A stretch of 64,000 nucleotides of DNA from Acinetobacter pullicarnis (GTDB lineage Bacteria > Pseudomonadota > Gammaproteobacteria > Pseudomonadales > Moraxellaceae): positions 1,860,001 to 1,924,000 of the forward strand of contig NZ_VCMZ01000001.1 of assembly GCF_006352475.1 (NCBI RefSeq), written 5' to 3'. How positions within the stretch are numbered: the first letter of the stretch is position 1; each line of letters begins with the position of its first letter. Under the pieces are notes generated by a model that worked only from the letters and a program-made list of their open reading frames with translations, had not been told where the DNA came from and did not search any database. The translations under genes were made by a program, and so were the position numbers. Positions 1 to 10,242 of the stretch are shown in pieces.

Positions 1-144
1 AAACGTCGCGCTGGTATTAAAGATTCTGGCAGAATTTTGCCAGGTCACGGCGGAGTACTTGATCGAATTGACTCTTTGCTTGCTGCAGCACCGATTTTTG
101 CGGTTGCTATGTATGTATTAAAACTTATTGGTGTAGATGTCTAG
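1..144 (+). CDS. cdsA: Phosphatidate cytidylyltransferase, 3' end only
   Basis: This is the C-terminal 47 codons of a gene that begins outside the window. The visible residues carry the CdsA signature: KR, then GIKDSG, LPGHGG and LDRIDS, followed by a hydrophobic C-terminal helix. CdsA is an inner-membrane enzyme that makes CDP-diacylglycerol from phosphatidic acid and CTP for phospholipid synthesis. Its stop codon at 142-144 directly abuts the dxr start at 145, so the two are almost certainly cotranscribed and translationally coupled. The identification rests on the signature and on the conserved cdsA-dxr-rseP-bamA gene order. Confidence 0.9.
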   Translation, partial: KRRAGIKDSGRILPGHGGVLDRIDSLLAAAPIFAVAMYVLKLIGVDV

Positions 145-1341
145 ATGTCGCAATCTATTTGTATATTAGGCGTTACGGGTTCAATTGGGCAAAGTACGCT
201 GAAAGTTTTGGCACAACACCCTGATAAATACTCAGTATTTGCGGTCAGTGCGCACAGTCGCATAGATGAACTTATCCAAATATGTCATCAATATCATCCC
301 AAGGTCGTTGTTGTTCCTGCCGCTGGTGTCGAAAGATTAAAGCAGGGCTTGGCAGCACTAGGATTGCAGGATATTGAAATCTTAACCGATGAAGCGGGTT
401 TGGTTGCGATTGCTGGTCATGCTGATGTTGATGTCGTCATGGCTGCCATCGTGGGTGCTGCTGGTTTATTGCCAACCTTGGCGGCAGTTAAAGCAGGTAA
501 GCGCGTTTTACTTGCCAATAAAGAAGCGCTGGTCATGTCTGGCGAATTGATGCTTGCTGCGGCAAAGCGACATCAAGCCTTATTATTGCCAGTAGATTCG
601 GAACATAACGCCATTTTTCAATGCCTCCCATATAATTACATGGATGCAGAGAAAAATGGTCAGCCTCAGCAAGGGGTGTCGCAGATTTTATTGACTGCAT
701 CTGGCGGTCCATTTTTAAATCACAGTTTAGAACAATTACAAAATGTTACACCAGCGCAAGCATGCAAGCATCCCAATTGGTCAATGGGGCAGAAAATTTC
801 TGTTGATTCAGCAACTTTAATGAATAAAGGCTTGGAATTAATAGAAGCATGTCATCTATTTTCAATTAAAGAACATTTTGTTACAGTGGTGGTTCATCCG
901 CAAAGTATTATTCACTCTATGGTTCAATATGTGGATGGTTCAACATTGGCTCAAATGGGCAATCCAGATATGTGTACGCCGATTGCACATGCACTTGCTT
1001 GGCCTGATCGTATAGCAACAGATGTTCCTCGTTTAGATGTGTTTAGCCAATCAACTTTGGATTTTCAAGCACCTGACTTGGTACGTTTCCCTGCACTCAC
1101 GCTTGCTCGTCAAGCGATGCAAGCCGGTGGGGTAACGCCAGCGATTTTAAATGCAGCGAATGAGGTTGCTGTTGATGCCTTCTTAAAGCATCGCATTGGC
1201 TTTTTACAGATTGCACAAACAGTTGAACATACGCTTAATCAGGTTCAGAATGATGCCGCAGAATCCATTGAGATGATTTTGCATACGGATCAACTTGCTC
1301 GGCAAGTTGCAGGTCAACATATTAAGCAATTGGAACGCTGA
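145..1341 (+). CDS. dxr: 1-deoxy-D-xylulose 5-phosphate reductoisomerase
   Basis: Cytosolic enzyme of the MEP isoprenoid pathway. It rearranges and reduces DXP to 2-C-methyl-D-erythritol 4-phosphate with NADPH and a divalent metal. At 398 residues it has the usual family length. The NADPH-binding glycine motif [10 protein letters not shown] lies at residues 9-18, the metal ligands sit in VDSEHN at about 150-154, and [10 protein letters not shown] near 226-235 supplies the next acidic ligand. The start immediately follows the cdsA stop and the gene ends two bases before rseP, which indicates a tightly packed operon. No truncation is visible. Confidence 0.97.
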   Translation: MSQSICILGVTGSIGQSTLKVLAQHPDKYSVFAVSAHSRIDELIQICHQYHPKVVVVPAAGVERLKQGLAALGLQDIEILTDEAGLVAIAGHADVDVVMAAIVGAAGLLPTLAAVKAGKRVLLANKEALVMSGELMLAAAKRHQALLLPVDSEHNAIFQCLPYNYMDAEKNGQPQQGVSQILLTASGGPFLNHSLEQLQNVTPAQACKHPNWSMGQKISVDSATLMNKGLELIEACHLFSIKEHFVTVVVHPQSIIHSMVQYVDGSTLAQMGNPDMCTPIAHALAWPDRIATDVPRLDVFSQSTLDFQAPDLVRFPALTLARQAMQAGGVTPAILNAANEVAVDAFLKHRIGFLQIAQTVEHTLNQVQNDAAESIEMILHTDQLARQVAGQHIKQLER

Positions 1342-1343
1342 GT

Positions 1344-2699
1344 ATGAATGTTCTTTTTATTGTTTTTGCTGCAATTATGCTTTTAGGGCCGCTAATTGCG
1401 ATACACGAGTTTGGGCACTATTGGGTTGCAAGAAGGCTAGGTGTTAAAGTCTTGGTATATTCCATTGGATTTGGCCCAAAACTAATAAAATGGACATCTA
1501 AAAAAACCGGTATTCAATATCAGTTGGCTGCTTTACCTTTAGGTGGCTATGTCAAAATGCTCGATGAGCGTGAAGGCAATGTTAGTGCAGAAGATCTGCC
1601 TTATGCCTTTAATCGTCAAGCGCCATGGAAACGCATCGCGATTGTTGCTGCTGGGCCACTGATCAATTTATTGTTTGCAGTGATCTTGTTTTGGATTTTG
1701 TTATTGCCAGCGCAAGAACAGTTGAATACCCGCGTTGGTAAAATTATTCCAAATACACCTGCTGCAACCATGCAAATGCAGGCAGGTGATAAAATTGTTG
1801 CGATTGATGGAAACCAGACTGAGACTTGGGAGAAGCTTCATTTTGCTTTAATTAATCGTGTGGGGGAAACAGGCGCAATTCAAGTCCAGGCGGATCGCGC
1901 TGGTGAACTGAAACAGTTTAATTTACCCATTAGCCATTTCTTAAAAGATCAGAGTCAATCCCCATTAGATACGTTGGGTTTTTTACCGTATCGACCTGAA
2001 ATTCCTGCAATTGCAAACAGACTGACTGATGATGGTGCGGCAATACGCCAAGGCATGCAGGCAGGTGATAAAATTGTTGCGATTGATGGTGTACCAATGA
2101 AAGATTGGTTTGATGTGGTTGAGGTGGTACAGAAATCTCCTGAAAAATTATTAAATATTGAAGTATTGCGCCAAGGACAATTGGTGCAACTGGCAATTAT
2201 GCCGCAAGGTAAGCGTGACAAGGCTGGCAATCTAAAAGGAATGCTCGGTGTTGAAGCGAAACAAGGGAAAATAACGATTCCTGCTGATTATCAGCAAATT
2301 ATTCAATATAATCCTGCAGAGGCAATGCTGAAGGCATTTGAGAAAACAGGACAATTGTCTGCAATGATTTTTAACTCTATGGTTAAAATGGTTCGAGGGT
2401 TAATCGGCTTAGATAATTTATCTGGACCAATTACCATTGCAAAAGTTGCAGGTCAAAGTGCTGAGATGGGATGGCAAACATTTATTGGCTTTATGGCATT
2501 AATGAGTGTTAGCTTAGGTATTTTAAATTTACTACCCATTCCAATGTTGGATGGTGGTCATTTGGTCTACTACATCATAGAGGCAATACGGGGTAAACCT
2601 GTATCTGAACACGTACAAATTGTTGGACTGAAAATTGGGATGGTACTGCTTGGAAGTATGATGCTCCTTGCAATATTTAACGATTTTATGCGGTTATAA
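1344..2699 (+). CDS. rseP: RIP metalloprotease RseP
   Basis: Inner-membrane site-2 zinc protease of 451 residues. In related bacteria it cleaves the anti-sigma factor RseA and remnant signal peptides. The zinc motif HEFGH is at residues 21-25 in the first membrane helix, and the third metal ligand is in the late PMLDGGH segment. Two PDZ domains lie between; both contain the same phrase AGDKIVAIDG, near residues 147 and 240. The C-terminus is hydrophobic. The next gene, bamA, starts 40 bases downstream, linking envelope stress signalling with outer-membrane assembly as in other gammaproteobacteria. Confidence 0.96.
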   Translation: MNVLFIVFAAIMLLGPLIAIHEFGHYWVARRLGVKVLVYSIGFGPKLIKWTSKKTGIQYQLAALPLGGYVKMLDEREGNVSAEDLPYAFNRQAPWKRIAIVAAGPLINLLFAVILFWILLLPAQEQLNTRVGKIIPNTPAATMQMQAGDKIVAIDGNQTETWEKLHFALINRVGETGAIQVQADRAGELKQFNLPISHFLKDQSQSPLDTLGFLPYRPEIPAIANRLTDDGAAIRQGMQAGDKIVAIDGVPMKDWFDVVEVVQKSPEKLLNIEVLRQGQLVQLAIMPQGKRDKAGNLKGMLGVEAKQGKITIPADYQQIIQYNPAEAMLKAFEKTGQLSAMIFNSMVKMVRGLIGLDNLSGPITIAKVAGQSAEMGWQTFIGFMALMSVSLGILNLLPIPMLDGGHLVYYIIEAIRGKPVSEHVQIVGLKIGMVLLGSMMLLAIFNDFMRL

Positions 2700-2739
2700 T
2701 ATAATCGTTGGAAAATTAACTTATTGGAAAATAATAGGC

Positions 2740-5232
2740 ATGCAGCACTCACATTTATTTATGCCACTTGCACTTGTTAGTGCGATGGCAGCAGTACAGC
2801 AAGTATATGCAGCGGATGAATTTATCGCACGTGACATTCGTGTAGATGGTTTGGTTCGTCTAACACCAAGTAACGTGTTGACAATGTTACCCTTAAATAG
2901 CGGTGATCGTATTTCGAATCCGGATATTGCTGAGGCAATTCGGGCGCTGTATGCAACCAACCTTTTTGATGATATTAAGGCAAGTAACGTCAATGATGTC
3001 TTGGTTTTTTCAGTGGTTGAACGTCCCGTTATTTCTCAAATCAACTTCAAAGGGAATAAGTTAATTCCGAAAGAAGCATTGCAAGAAGGCTTGAAAAAAA
3101 TGGGCTTGGCTGAAGGCGAAGTCTTAAAAAAATCTGCCTTGCTCACTTTGGAAACTGAGTTAGAACAACAATATGCACAACAAGGTCGTTATGATGCCAC
3201 GATTAAAGTCGAGACTGTTGCACGACCAAATAACCGTGTTGATTTAGATATTATCTTTGACGAGGGTAAGGCGGCTAAAGTCTTTGATATTAATATCATT
3301 GGCAATACTGTTTTTAAAGAAGATGAGATTAAGCAAGTTTTTGCTGTGAAAGAAAGTGGTTGGGCTTCGGTCATTACCCGAAACGACCGTTATGCACGTG
3401 AAAAAATGGCTGCCAGTATCGAAGCATTGCGAGCATTATATCTAAACAAGGGCTATATTAATTTTGATATTAATAGCTCAAATTTAAATATCAGTGAAGA
3501 TAAGAAAAATATTTTTATTGAAGTCGCAGTGAATGAAGGCGAGCAATTTAAATTTGGTAAAACCAAATTTTTAGGCGATGCACTGTATAAGCCAGAAGAG
3601 CTGAATGCATTGCAAATCTATAAAGATGGCGAAATCTATTCGCAAGAAAAAGTAAACGGTGTAAGACAGCTACTCTCTCGTAAGTATGGCAATGCAGGCT
3701 ATTACTTTGCTGAGGTCAATGTTGTTCCTGAAATTAACAATGAAACACATATTGTTGATTTAAATTATTATATTAATCCAGGTCAGCAAGTGACAGTACG
3801 TCGCATTAATTTCATGGGGAACTCAAAAACAGCAGATGAAGTTTTACGCCGTGAAATGCGTCAAATGGAAGGTGCTTTAGCCAGTAATGAGAAAATTGAA
3901 CTTTCTAAAATTCGTTTAGAACGGACTGGTTTCTTTAAGATGGTTGATGTTAAGCCAGTGCGTGTACCAAACTCACCAGACCAAGTTGACTTAAACATCA
4001 ATGTTGAAGAGCAGCACTCAGGCACCAGTACACTGGCTGTGGGTTACTCACAAAATGGTGGTGTGACCTTTCAGGCGGGTCTGAGTCAGACCAACTTCTT
4101 AGGAACAGGTAACCGTGTTGCGATCGATTTATCGCGTTCAGAGACACAAGATTATTACAACTTAAGTGTGACAGACCCATACTTCACCATTGATGGTGTG
4201 AGCCGTGGCTATAATATGTACTACCGTAAAACCAAACTGAACAGTAGTTATAACGTTAATAACTATGTCACAGACAGTTTGGGTGGTGGTCTAAACTTTG
4301 GTTATCCAATTGATGAAAACCAAAGTATCAGTGCTGGACTTAATATTGACAACACCAAAGTCACAACCGGTCAGTATGTATCGACCTATGTGCGTGATTA
4401 TTTGTTGAAAAATGGTGGAAAAACCAAAAGTTATGGTGAGCGTTGCTTGGATGAACCATTGCCGGCAGAGGGTCAACCTTGTATAAAAACCGAATCATAC
4501 GGTAATGCATTCGAAGGTGAGTTTTTAACCTATAACCTAAACTTAGGTTGGTCATATAACACCTTGAATCGTCCAATCTTTCCAACCAGCGGAACCATGC
4601 ATCGCGTCAATGCCGAGATTGCGTTGCCGGGCAGTGATGTTGAATATCAAAAAGTGGTGTATGACGCACAGACCTATTTCCCACTTGGCCGAGATTTTGT
4701 ATTACGCGGTTATGGAAAACTCGGTTTTGGTAATGACCTGCCGTTTTATAAAAACTTCTATGCCGGCGGTTATGGCTCAGTGCGTGGTTATGACAACAGT
4801 ACCTTAGGTCCAACCTATCCAGCTGTTGTTAATAATGAAACACACCAACGCGACTATGATCCTGAGGAAGTGGGTGGTAATGCTTTGGTACAGTTTGGTA
4901 CCGAATTGGCTTTCCCTGTACCGTTTAAAGGCGATTGGGCGAGACAGTTCCGTCCAGTTATATTCGCAGAAGGCGCACAAGTGTTTGATACCCAATGTGA
5001 TGTACAGTCGGGTCAACTTTATTTAAATGGTTCTAGCACCGGTGTTGATGCCAAACAATATTGTAAAGATAACTTTAACTTAGACTTTAATAACATGCGT
5101 TATAGCGTCGGGGTTGGCTTTACTTGGATCACCATGATTGGGCCATTATCACTGAGTTATGCATTCCCATTGAATGATAAACCAGGTGATCAAACCAAGA
5201 CTATTCAATTCGAAATTGGTCGTACTTTCTAA
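2740..5232 (+). CDS. bamA: Outer membrane protein assembly factor BamA
   Basis: Core Omp85 insertase of the BAM complex, 830 residues from the ATG at 2740. An upstream in-frame start at 2668 would overlap rseP and place non-signal residues ahead of the signal peptide, so I prefer 2740, where a typical signal peptide ends in VYAAD. Five POTRA repeats fill roughly residues 25-425. The 16-stranded barrel follows and ends in an aromatic residue (EIGRTF). The VRGY motif of Omp85 barrels is present in GSVRGYDNST. It is followed by skp, the periplasmic chaperone that delivers clients to BamA. Confidence 0.97.
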   Translation: MQHSHLFMPLALVSAMAAVQQVYAADEFIARDIRVDGLVRLTPSNVLTMLPLNSGDRISNPDIAEAIRALYATNLFDDIKASNVNDVLVFSVVERPVISQINFKGNKLIPKEALQEGLKKMGLAEGEVLKKSALLTLETELEQQYAQQGRYDATIKVETVARPNNRVDLDIIFDEGKAAKVFDINIIGNTVFKEDEIKQVFAVKESGWASVITRNDRYAREKMAASIEALRALYLNKGYINFDINSSNLNISEDKKNIFIEVAVNEGEQFKFGKTKFLGDALYKPEELNALQIYKDGEIYSQEKVNGVRQLLSRKYGNAGYYFAEVNVVPEINNETHIVDLNYYINPGQQVTVRRINFMGNSKTADEVLRREMRQMEGALASNEKIELSKIRLERTGFFKMVDVKPVRVPNSPDQVDLNINVEEQHSGTSTLAVGYSQNGGVTFQAGLSQTNFLGTGNRVAIDLSRSETQDYYNLSVTDPYFTIDGVSRGYNMYYRKTKLNSSYNVNNYVTDSLGGGLNFGYPIDENQSISAGLNIDNTKVTTGQYVSTYVRDYLLKNGGKTKSYGERCLDEPLPAEGQPCIKTESYGNAFEGEFLTYNLNLGWSYNTLNRPIFPTSGTMHRVNAEIALPGSDVEYQKVVYDAQTYFPLGRDFVLRGYGKLGFGNDLPFYKNFYAGGYGSVRGYDNSTLGPTYPAVVNNETHQRDYDPEEVGGNALVQFGTELAFPVPFKGDWARQFRPVIFAEGAQVFDTQCDVQSGQLYLNGSSTGVDAKQYCKDNFNLDFNNMRYSVGVGFTWITMIGPLSLSYAFPLNDKPGDQTKTIQFEIGRTF

Positions 5233-5276
5233 GTGCGACTTTCATAGCAATAACTAAACTTTTTAAAAGGTTCAAA

Positions 5277-5762
5277 ATGAAAAAGATCAATTATGCAATT
5301 TTGGGTGTAGCACTCGGTTTGTCTAGTATGGCAAATGCAGCTGGTTATGGGGTTGTTGATTTAGCGAAAGTGGCTGAAAGCAGTAGTTATTTAAAACAGC
5401 AAGAAATGAGTATGGAGCAAGCTGTTAAACCACAGACGGCTAAGCTTGAGCAGCTTAACAAAGAGATTGAAGCTTTAAGAGAAAAAGCACAGGCCAAAGG
5501 TGCGGATCAACAGCAGTTGGGTACGCAGTTTCAAGCAAAAGTAACTGAATTTCAGTCGATTCAACAAGCTGTTCAAAGCAAAGTACAATCGACTATGCAA
5601 AATACCAATAAGACCTTTGAAGCACGTGTAAAGCAAGTTGCAGAGCAGCTTCGTCAAGAAAACAGTCTAGATATGGTATTTAATAAAAGTTCTGCTTTAG
5701 CTTATGATCAAAAATTTGATTTAACTGATAAGATGATCCAAAAGGTTAACGCAATTAAATAA
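5277..5762 (+). CDS. skp: Periplasmic chaperone Skp/OmpH
   Basis: Protein of 161 residues with a cleavable signal peptide ending near ANAAG, then a short beta core starting GYGVVDLAKV. A long charged, glutamine-rich coiled-coil segment spans roughly residues 45-125, typical of the tentacle-shaped trimeric Skp chaperone that holds unfolded outer-membrane proteins in the periplasm. An AAAGG ribosome site precedes the ATG. It lies 44 bases after bamA and three bases before lpxD, the arrangement seen widely in gammaproteobacteria. Confidence 0.93.
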   Translation: MKKINYAILGVALGLSSMANAAGYGVVDLAKVAESSSYLKQQEMSMEQAVKPQTAKLEQLNKEIEALREKAQAKGADQQQLGTQFQAKVTEFQSIQQAVQSKVQSTMQNTNKTFEARVKQVAEQLRQENSLDMVFNKSSALAYDQKFDLTDKMIQKVNAIK

Positions 5763-5765
5763 TCT

Positions 5766-6836
5766 ATGATGTCTACTCAGTATCCTTTAGAAAAATTGGC
5801 TGAATTGGTCAATGGTGAGCTTGTTGGCCAAGCTCACCTCCGTATTCGTGGTCTTGCAAGTTTAGACCAAGCACAAGCACAGCATATTTCATTCGTAAAT
5901 GGTGAAAAGTATCTACAGGCCGCACGTGATTCACGCGCTGGCGCGTTGATTGTGACCGCGAATTTAAAAGATCAATTGCCTCAGTCTCAGAACTTCATCG
6001 TTGTAGCAAATGCTTATTTGGCCTTCGCAATCTTGACCCACGCTTTTGAAAAGAAAGTTACCCAGCGTGGCATTGAGCATACAGCACAAATTGCGACATC
6101 AGCTGTAATCGCGGATGATGTTTATATTGGGCATTATGTGGTCATTGGTGAACACTGTGTGGTGGGTGAGGGGACGATTCTACAGTCTCATGTTACCTTG
6201 GATGATGGTGTCGAATTGGGCAGAAACTGTCTGATCGAATCGCATGTCAGCATCGCTGGTGCGGCGAAATTAAAAGATCGTGTGCGTATTCACAGCAATA
6301 CTGTGGTTGGTAGCGAAGGTTTTGGTTTTGCACCTTATCAGGGAAAATGGAACCGTATTGCTCAATTGGGTTCGGTTCATATTGGGAACGATGTGCGCAT
6401 CGGCTCAAATTGTAGTATCGACCGCGGTGCGCTAGATGATACGATGATTGAAGATGGTGTCATTATTGATAACTTAGTGCAAATTGCGCATAACGTGCAT
6501 ATTGGTGAAAATACTGCCATTGCAGCAAAATGTGGGATTGCTGGAAGTACTCGTATTGGCAAAAACTGTACACTCGCAGGGGGTGTCGGCATCGTAGGAC
6601 ATATTCAAATTGCAGATAATGTGACGATTACAGGAATGTCAATGGTTACAAAGACTATTTTAGTGTCTGGTAGTTATTCTTCGGGAACGGCATTATCTGA
6701 AAGTTCGCAGTGGAAAAAAGCAGCGGTTCGTCTCCGACAATTAGCAGATGTGCCATTGACCAAGATAGTCAAACAACTTGATCATATGCAGACTCAAATC
6801 GAGTCCCTTGAAACCACCTTAAAGTTGCGTAAATAA
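5766..6836 (+). CDS. lpxD: UDP-3-O-(3-hydroxyacyl)glucosamine N-acyltransferase
   Basis: Third enzyme of lipid A synthesis, adding a second 3-hydroxyacyl chain to UDP-3-O-acyl-glucosamine. The 356 residues show an N-terminal uridine-binding domain (to about residue 100), then a left-handed beta helix of hexapeptide repeats ([30 protein letters not shown]) and a C-terminal helical tail. Two ATGs are in tandem at 5766 and 5769; either could be used. It is packed between skp and fabZ in the lipid A cluster. Confidence 0.96.
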   Translation: MMSTQYPLEKLAELVNGELVGQAHLRIRGLASLDQAQAQHISFVNGEKYLQAARDSRAGALIVTANLKDQLPQSQNFIVVANAYLAFAILTHAFEKKVTQRGIEHTAQIATSAVIADDVYIGHYVVIGEHCVVGEGTILQSHVTLDDGVELGRNCLIESHVSIAGAAKLKDRVRIHSNTVVGSEGFGFAPYQGKWNRIAQLGSVHIGNDVRIGSNCSIDRGALDDTMIEDGVIIDNLVQIAHNVHIGENTAIAAKCGIAGSTRIGKNCTLAGGVGIVGHIQIADNVTITGMSMVTKTILVSGSYSSGTALSESSQWKKAAVRLRQLADVPLTKIVKQLDHMQTQIESLETTLKLRK

Positions 6837-6838
6837 TT

Positions 6839-7324
6839 ATGACCGAGTCTAAAACTTTGCCTTTCGCTATTCCTAAATTACCGATGGACATTCAAACAAT
6901 AAGAAGTTACTTACCACATCGCTATCCATTTCTATTGGTTGATCGTGTGATTGAAGTGACCGAAAATGGAATCACTGGCTATAAAAACGTTTCAATTAAT
7001 GAAGAGTTTATGCAGGGACATTTTCCGGGTTACCCTATTATGCCAGGCGTGCTTATCGTTGAGGCGATGGCACAAATCTCTGGTGTTCTCGGTTTTATTA
7101 TGAATAATGAAACGCCTAAACCAGGTTCATTATTCCTATTCGCTGGTGCGGAAAAAGTACGTTTTAAAAAGCAAGTAGTACCCGGGGATCAGCTATTGTT
7201 GCAATCTGAGCTTATCATGCAAAAATTAGGTATCTACAAGTACAAATGTACAGCGAGCGTAGATGGCGTGATGGCAGCAACTGCTGAAATTATTATTTCT
7301 CATCAGAAATTAGAGCAGGCATGA
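6839..7324 (+). CDS. fabZ: (3R)-hydroxyacyl-ACP dehydratase FabZ
   Basis: Hot-dog-fold dehydratase of type II fatty acid synthesis, 161 residues. The catalytic His is in GHFPGYPIMPG, and the catalytic Glu is in the helix that follows (VEAMAQ). The start lies two bases after the lpxD stop, and the stop overlaps the lpxA start by four bases (ATGA), so translation is probably coupled. FabZ competes with LpxA for 3-hydroxyacyl-ACP, which explains why the genes travel together. Confidence 0.97.
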   Translation: MTESKTLPFAIPKLPMDIQTIRSYLPHRYPFLLVDRVIEVTENGITGYKNVSINEEFMQGHFPGYPIMPGVLIVEAMAQISGVLGFIMNNETPKPGSLFLFAGAEKVRFKKQVVPGDQLLLQSELIMQKLGIYKYKCTASVDGVMAATAEIIISHQKLEQA

Positions 7325-8109
7325 GCGAAAACGACTTGATACACAACACTGCGATAATTGACTCATCTGCAGAAATTGCATCCGATGTGTGCATTGGTCC
7401 ATATTCAATTATTGGACCTAATGTCACCATTGGTGCAGGTACCAAAATTCATTCGCATGTTGTGATTGCGGGAAATACCCGCATTGGTATGCAGAATGAA
7501 ATTTTTCAGTTCGCAAGTATTGGCGAAGTTTGCCAAGATTTAAAATTCCAAGGTGAAGAAACTTGGCTTGAAATTGGTGACCACAATAAGATTCGCGAGC
7601 ATTGCAGCTTGCATCGTGGCACTATTCAAGATCAAGGGGTGACACGTGTTGGTCATCACAATTTATTAATGGTCAATACTCATATAGCGCATGATTGTAT
7701 CGTAGGCGATCACAATATTTTTGCCAATAATGTGGGTGTTGCTGGACATGTGCATATTGCTGATTATGTCGTGGTTGGTGGTAACTCAGGGATTCATCAA
7801 TTTTGTAAAGTTGATTCATATAGTATGATTGGTGGTGCCTCACTGATTTTAAAAGACATTCCTGCTTATGTGATGGCCTCTGGTAATCCAGCCCATGCAT
7901 TTGGTATGAATGTGGAAGGTATGCGTCGTAAGGGTTGGTCTGCGAATGTAGTTCAGGGCTTAAAAGAAGCCTTCAAAATTATCTATAAGTCAGGTCTGAC
8001 AGCAGAACAAGCCGTCAATAAGATTCGTGATGAAATTTTGCCTGAAGTACCACAAGCACAATTACTGATTGATTCTGTTGTAAACTCAAAACGTGGCATT
8101 TTGCGTTAA
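7321..8109 (+). CDS. lpxA: UDP-N-acetylglucosamine acyltransferase LpxA
   Basis: First committed enzyme of lipid A synthesis, moving a 3-hydroxyacyl group from ACP to UDP-GlcNAc. It has 262 residues with an N-terminal left-handed beta helix of hexapeptide repeats. The catalytic His segment is NTHIAHDC, and the C-terminal helical domain begins after GMNVEGMRRKGW. It is the last gene of the operon and is followed by a strong hairpin terminator. Unlike E. coli, no lpxB follows; that function must be encoded elsewhere. Confidence 0.97.
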   Translation: MSENDLIHNTAIIDSSAEIASDVCIGPYSIIGPNVTIGAGTKIHSHVVIAGNTRIGMQNEIFQFASIGEVCQDLKFQGEETWLEIGDHNKIREHCSLHRGTIQDQGVTRVGHHNLLMVNTHIAHDCIVGDHNIFANNVGVAGHVHIADYVVVGGNSGIHQFCKVDSYSMIGGASLILKDIPAYVMASGNPAHAFGMNVEGMRRKGWSANVVQGLKEAFKIIYKSGLTAEQAVNKIRDEILPEVPQAQLLIDSVVNSKRGILR

Positions 8110-8165
8110 TTGCCATGCGCAATTAATCGATAAAGTGATCTCTATGATATAAAGATCGCGTTGAT

Positions 8166-8197
8166 AAAAAATCCCACCGTTAAAGTGGGATTTTTTA
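8166..8197 (+). terminator. Rho-independent terminator after lpxA
   Basis: AAAAAATCCCAC pairs with GTGGGATTTTTT across a 7-base loop. Symmetrical A and T tracts mean it can also stop minus-strand transcripts of the acyl-CoA ligase, which converges on it. Confidence 0.93.
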
Positions 8198-8245
8198 TTG
8201 GCTAGAATCTAGAATGAAGTCAATTTGAGTTGATTAACGCTCAAT

Positions 8246-9880
8246 TCATTCACTTTCGATGAGCACTGAACCATACTGTTCACGTAAGTCTTTTTTGAGC
8301 ATTTTCCCAGCGCCATTTAATGGAATGCTGTTTGCAAAAATGACTTTGTCTGGAATCTGCCATTTTGCAATTTTATCAGCATAATGATCTAAGAGCTGTG
8401 CTTCAGTCACAGGGCTATTGGGTGCTTTGACCGCAATGAGAACAGGGCGTTCATCCCATTTGGGGTGCGTTGCTGCAATCACGGCAGCCATGGAAATATC
8501 TGCACCGTAATCCAAGGCAATATTTTCCAGTTCAACGGATGAAATCCATTCTCCACCAGATTTAATGAGGTCTTTGGCACGATCTTGGATGGATAAATAA
8601 CCATCTTGATCTAAAGTTGCAATATCACCGGTATCAAACCATCCATCACTGGTCAGTGCCGATTCTGATTTTCCAAAATATGAATCAATAATCCAATGGC
8701 CTTTGATTTGTAGGTTACCAGTGGTCTGTCCATCTGTTGCAAGTGTACGGGTACTATTTTCTTGGTCACAAATACGCAAGCTTGAGCCATACGGTGGTCG
8801 TCCTTGGCTTTGGCGGATTTGTGCTTGCTCTGTCTTAGAGAGCGCGTGGTGTTTGGCCTTTAACTGATTTGCAGTACCGAGCGGACTGGTTTCAGTCATG
8901 CCCCAAGCATGAATGGTGTCACAATCAAAATCTTGTCTAAAGCTGTGTATCATGGAAGGTGGGCAAGCCGAACCACCGACGACATTACGATTCATACTGG
9001 TCAATTTACTGCCAGCAGCTTTTGCAGCACTTAATAATCCTTGCCAAATGGTTGGAACGCCTAAGGCAACCGATACTTTATAGTGATCAATTAAATGCAC
9101 AAGGCTAGCGCCATCGAGACCGGGACCCGGTAAAATGATGCTACAACCAATCATTGCTGCTGCATAAGGGGTTCCCCAAGCATTCACATGGAACATTGGA
9201 ACCACGGGCATCATAATGTCGTTGGCAGAGAGATTTAAAGAATCCGGTAGACCAATGGCTAGGCTATGCAATACTGTTGAGCGATGGCTGTAAAGCGCAC
9301 CTTTGGGATTGCCGGTCGTGCCTGAGGTATAGCACAATGAACTGGCTGTGGTTTCATCAAACTGTGGCCACTCAAAATCAGCTGTTTGCTGTGCAATTAA
9401 GTCATCATAAAACAAGGCTTCAGGAAGCGCTTGGACAACATCGGCATCATAACCACCGAAGAAAATAAAATGCTGCACATTTGGAATATGTGCTTTGACG
9501 CCTGCAACTAAGGGTAAAAATGTTTTATCAAATAAGATGGCTTTATCTTGTGCATCATTAATAATAAAAATGAGTTGTTCGGGAAATAAACGTGGGTTAA
9601 TCGTATGGCAAATCATTTCATTGCCAGAGATTCCATACCAAGATTCTAAATGCCGATGATTATTCCAAGCGATGGTCGCGATACGATCATGCGATTTTAA
9701 ACCGAGTGCATTAAGTGATTTAGCAAAGCGTTTTGCATTATCTGAAATGGTGCTCCAATCGGTGTTTACCATACTGCCATCAGTATTCTTTGAAATGATC
9801 GCAGTATCACCGTGATAACGCGCAGCATGTTCAATAAGGCTGCTGATGAGGAGTGGCTGAAACATCATACGTCCGTGCAT
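8246..9880 (-). CDS. Fatty-acyl-CoA ligase (AMP-binding family)
   Basis: Adenylate-forming enzyme of 544 residues that should activate a carboxylic acid, probably a medium or long fatty acid, to its CoA thioester with ATP. The P-loop-like motif YTSGTTGNPKG is at residues 184-194, the GWFDTGDIATLD hinge motif is near 415, and the catalytic Lys lies in NGAGKMLKKDLR close to the C-terminus. An AAGGA ribosome site sits 6 bases before the ATG at 9880. The sequence resembles AlkK/medium-chain ligases, but chain length preference cannot be read from it. It stands alone, convergent with lpxA. Confidence 0.88.
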   Translation of the reverse strand: MHGRMMFQPLLISSLIEHAARYHGDTAIISKNTDGSMVNTDWSTISDNAKRFAKSLNALGLKSHDRIATIAWNNHRHLESWYGISGNEMICHTINPRLFPEQLIFIINDAQDKAILFDKTFLPLVAGVKAHIPNVQHFIFFGGYDADVVQALPEALFYDDLIAQQTADFEWPQFDETTASSLCYTSGTTGNPKGALYSHRSTVLHSLAIGLPDSLNLSANDIMMPVVPMFHVNAWGTPYAAAMIGCSIILPGPGLDGASLVHLIDHYKVSVALGVPTIWQGLLSAAKAAGSKLTSMNRNVVGGSACPPSMIHSFRQDFDCDTIHAWGMTETSPLGTANQLKAKHHALSKTEQAQIRQSQGRPPYGSSLRICDQENSTRTLATDGQTTGNLQIKGHWIIDSYFGKSESALTSDGWFDTGDIATLDQDGYLSIQDRAKDLIKSGGEWISSVELENIALDYGADISMAAVIAATHPKWDERPVLIAVKAPNSPVTEAQLLDHYADKIAKWQIPDKVIFANSIPLNGAGKMLKKDLREQYGSVLIESE

Positions 9881-10129
9881 AAATTATCCTTTTTCTAAAG
9901 ACAGATCAAATTAATCAATCGCTATTGTTTTACGACCAAAGCTCTGGTCAAAGCGAATGTATATTATCCTAGCGTTTTAACTGATTTAATCAAGTAGCGT
10001 AAACTGGTTTTTATAGAATATGACTGAGGATTCAATTAAATAAATAGAACGATAAACTTTGATTGAAGCGATATTTTTGCTTTTATTGATTTTTAATATT
10101 TTTATTCAATTAATTTTCTCTAAAAAATC

Positions 10130-10157
10130 TTGCACTAATCGCAGAATATGATAAATA
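10130..10157 (+). promoter_or_regulatory. Possible sigma70 promoter for the small ORF at 10243
   Basis: TTGCAC and TAAATA are separated by 16 bases, in an AT-rich 362-base gap (9881-10242) that otherwise holds only the divergent promoter of the acyl-CoA ligase. It lies about 85 bases ahead of the small ORF. The match is moderate. Confidence 0.35.
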
Positions 10158-10242
10158 TAGATAATCGTAACATAAGCGACATTGTTGTTTCAGGATGAAA
10201 CAAGTTAGAAAAATCGATTTGATCGATTCTTAGGAGATTAAA

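Noticed and set aside
1930..5026. Several 60-90 residue antisense and alternate-frame ORFs across rseP and bamA
   Set aside because: They lie wholly within strong coding genes, have no ribosome sites or domains, and are explained as shadows.
8105..8245. Possible lpxB remnant after lpxA
   Set aside because: The gap holds only a terminator; no LpxB-like residues in any frame.
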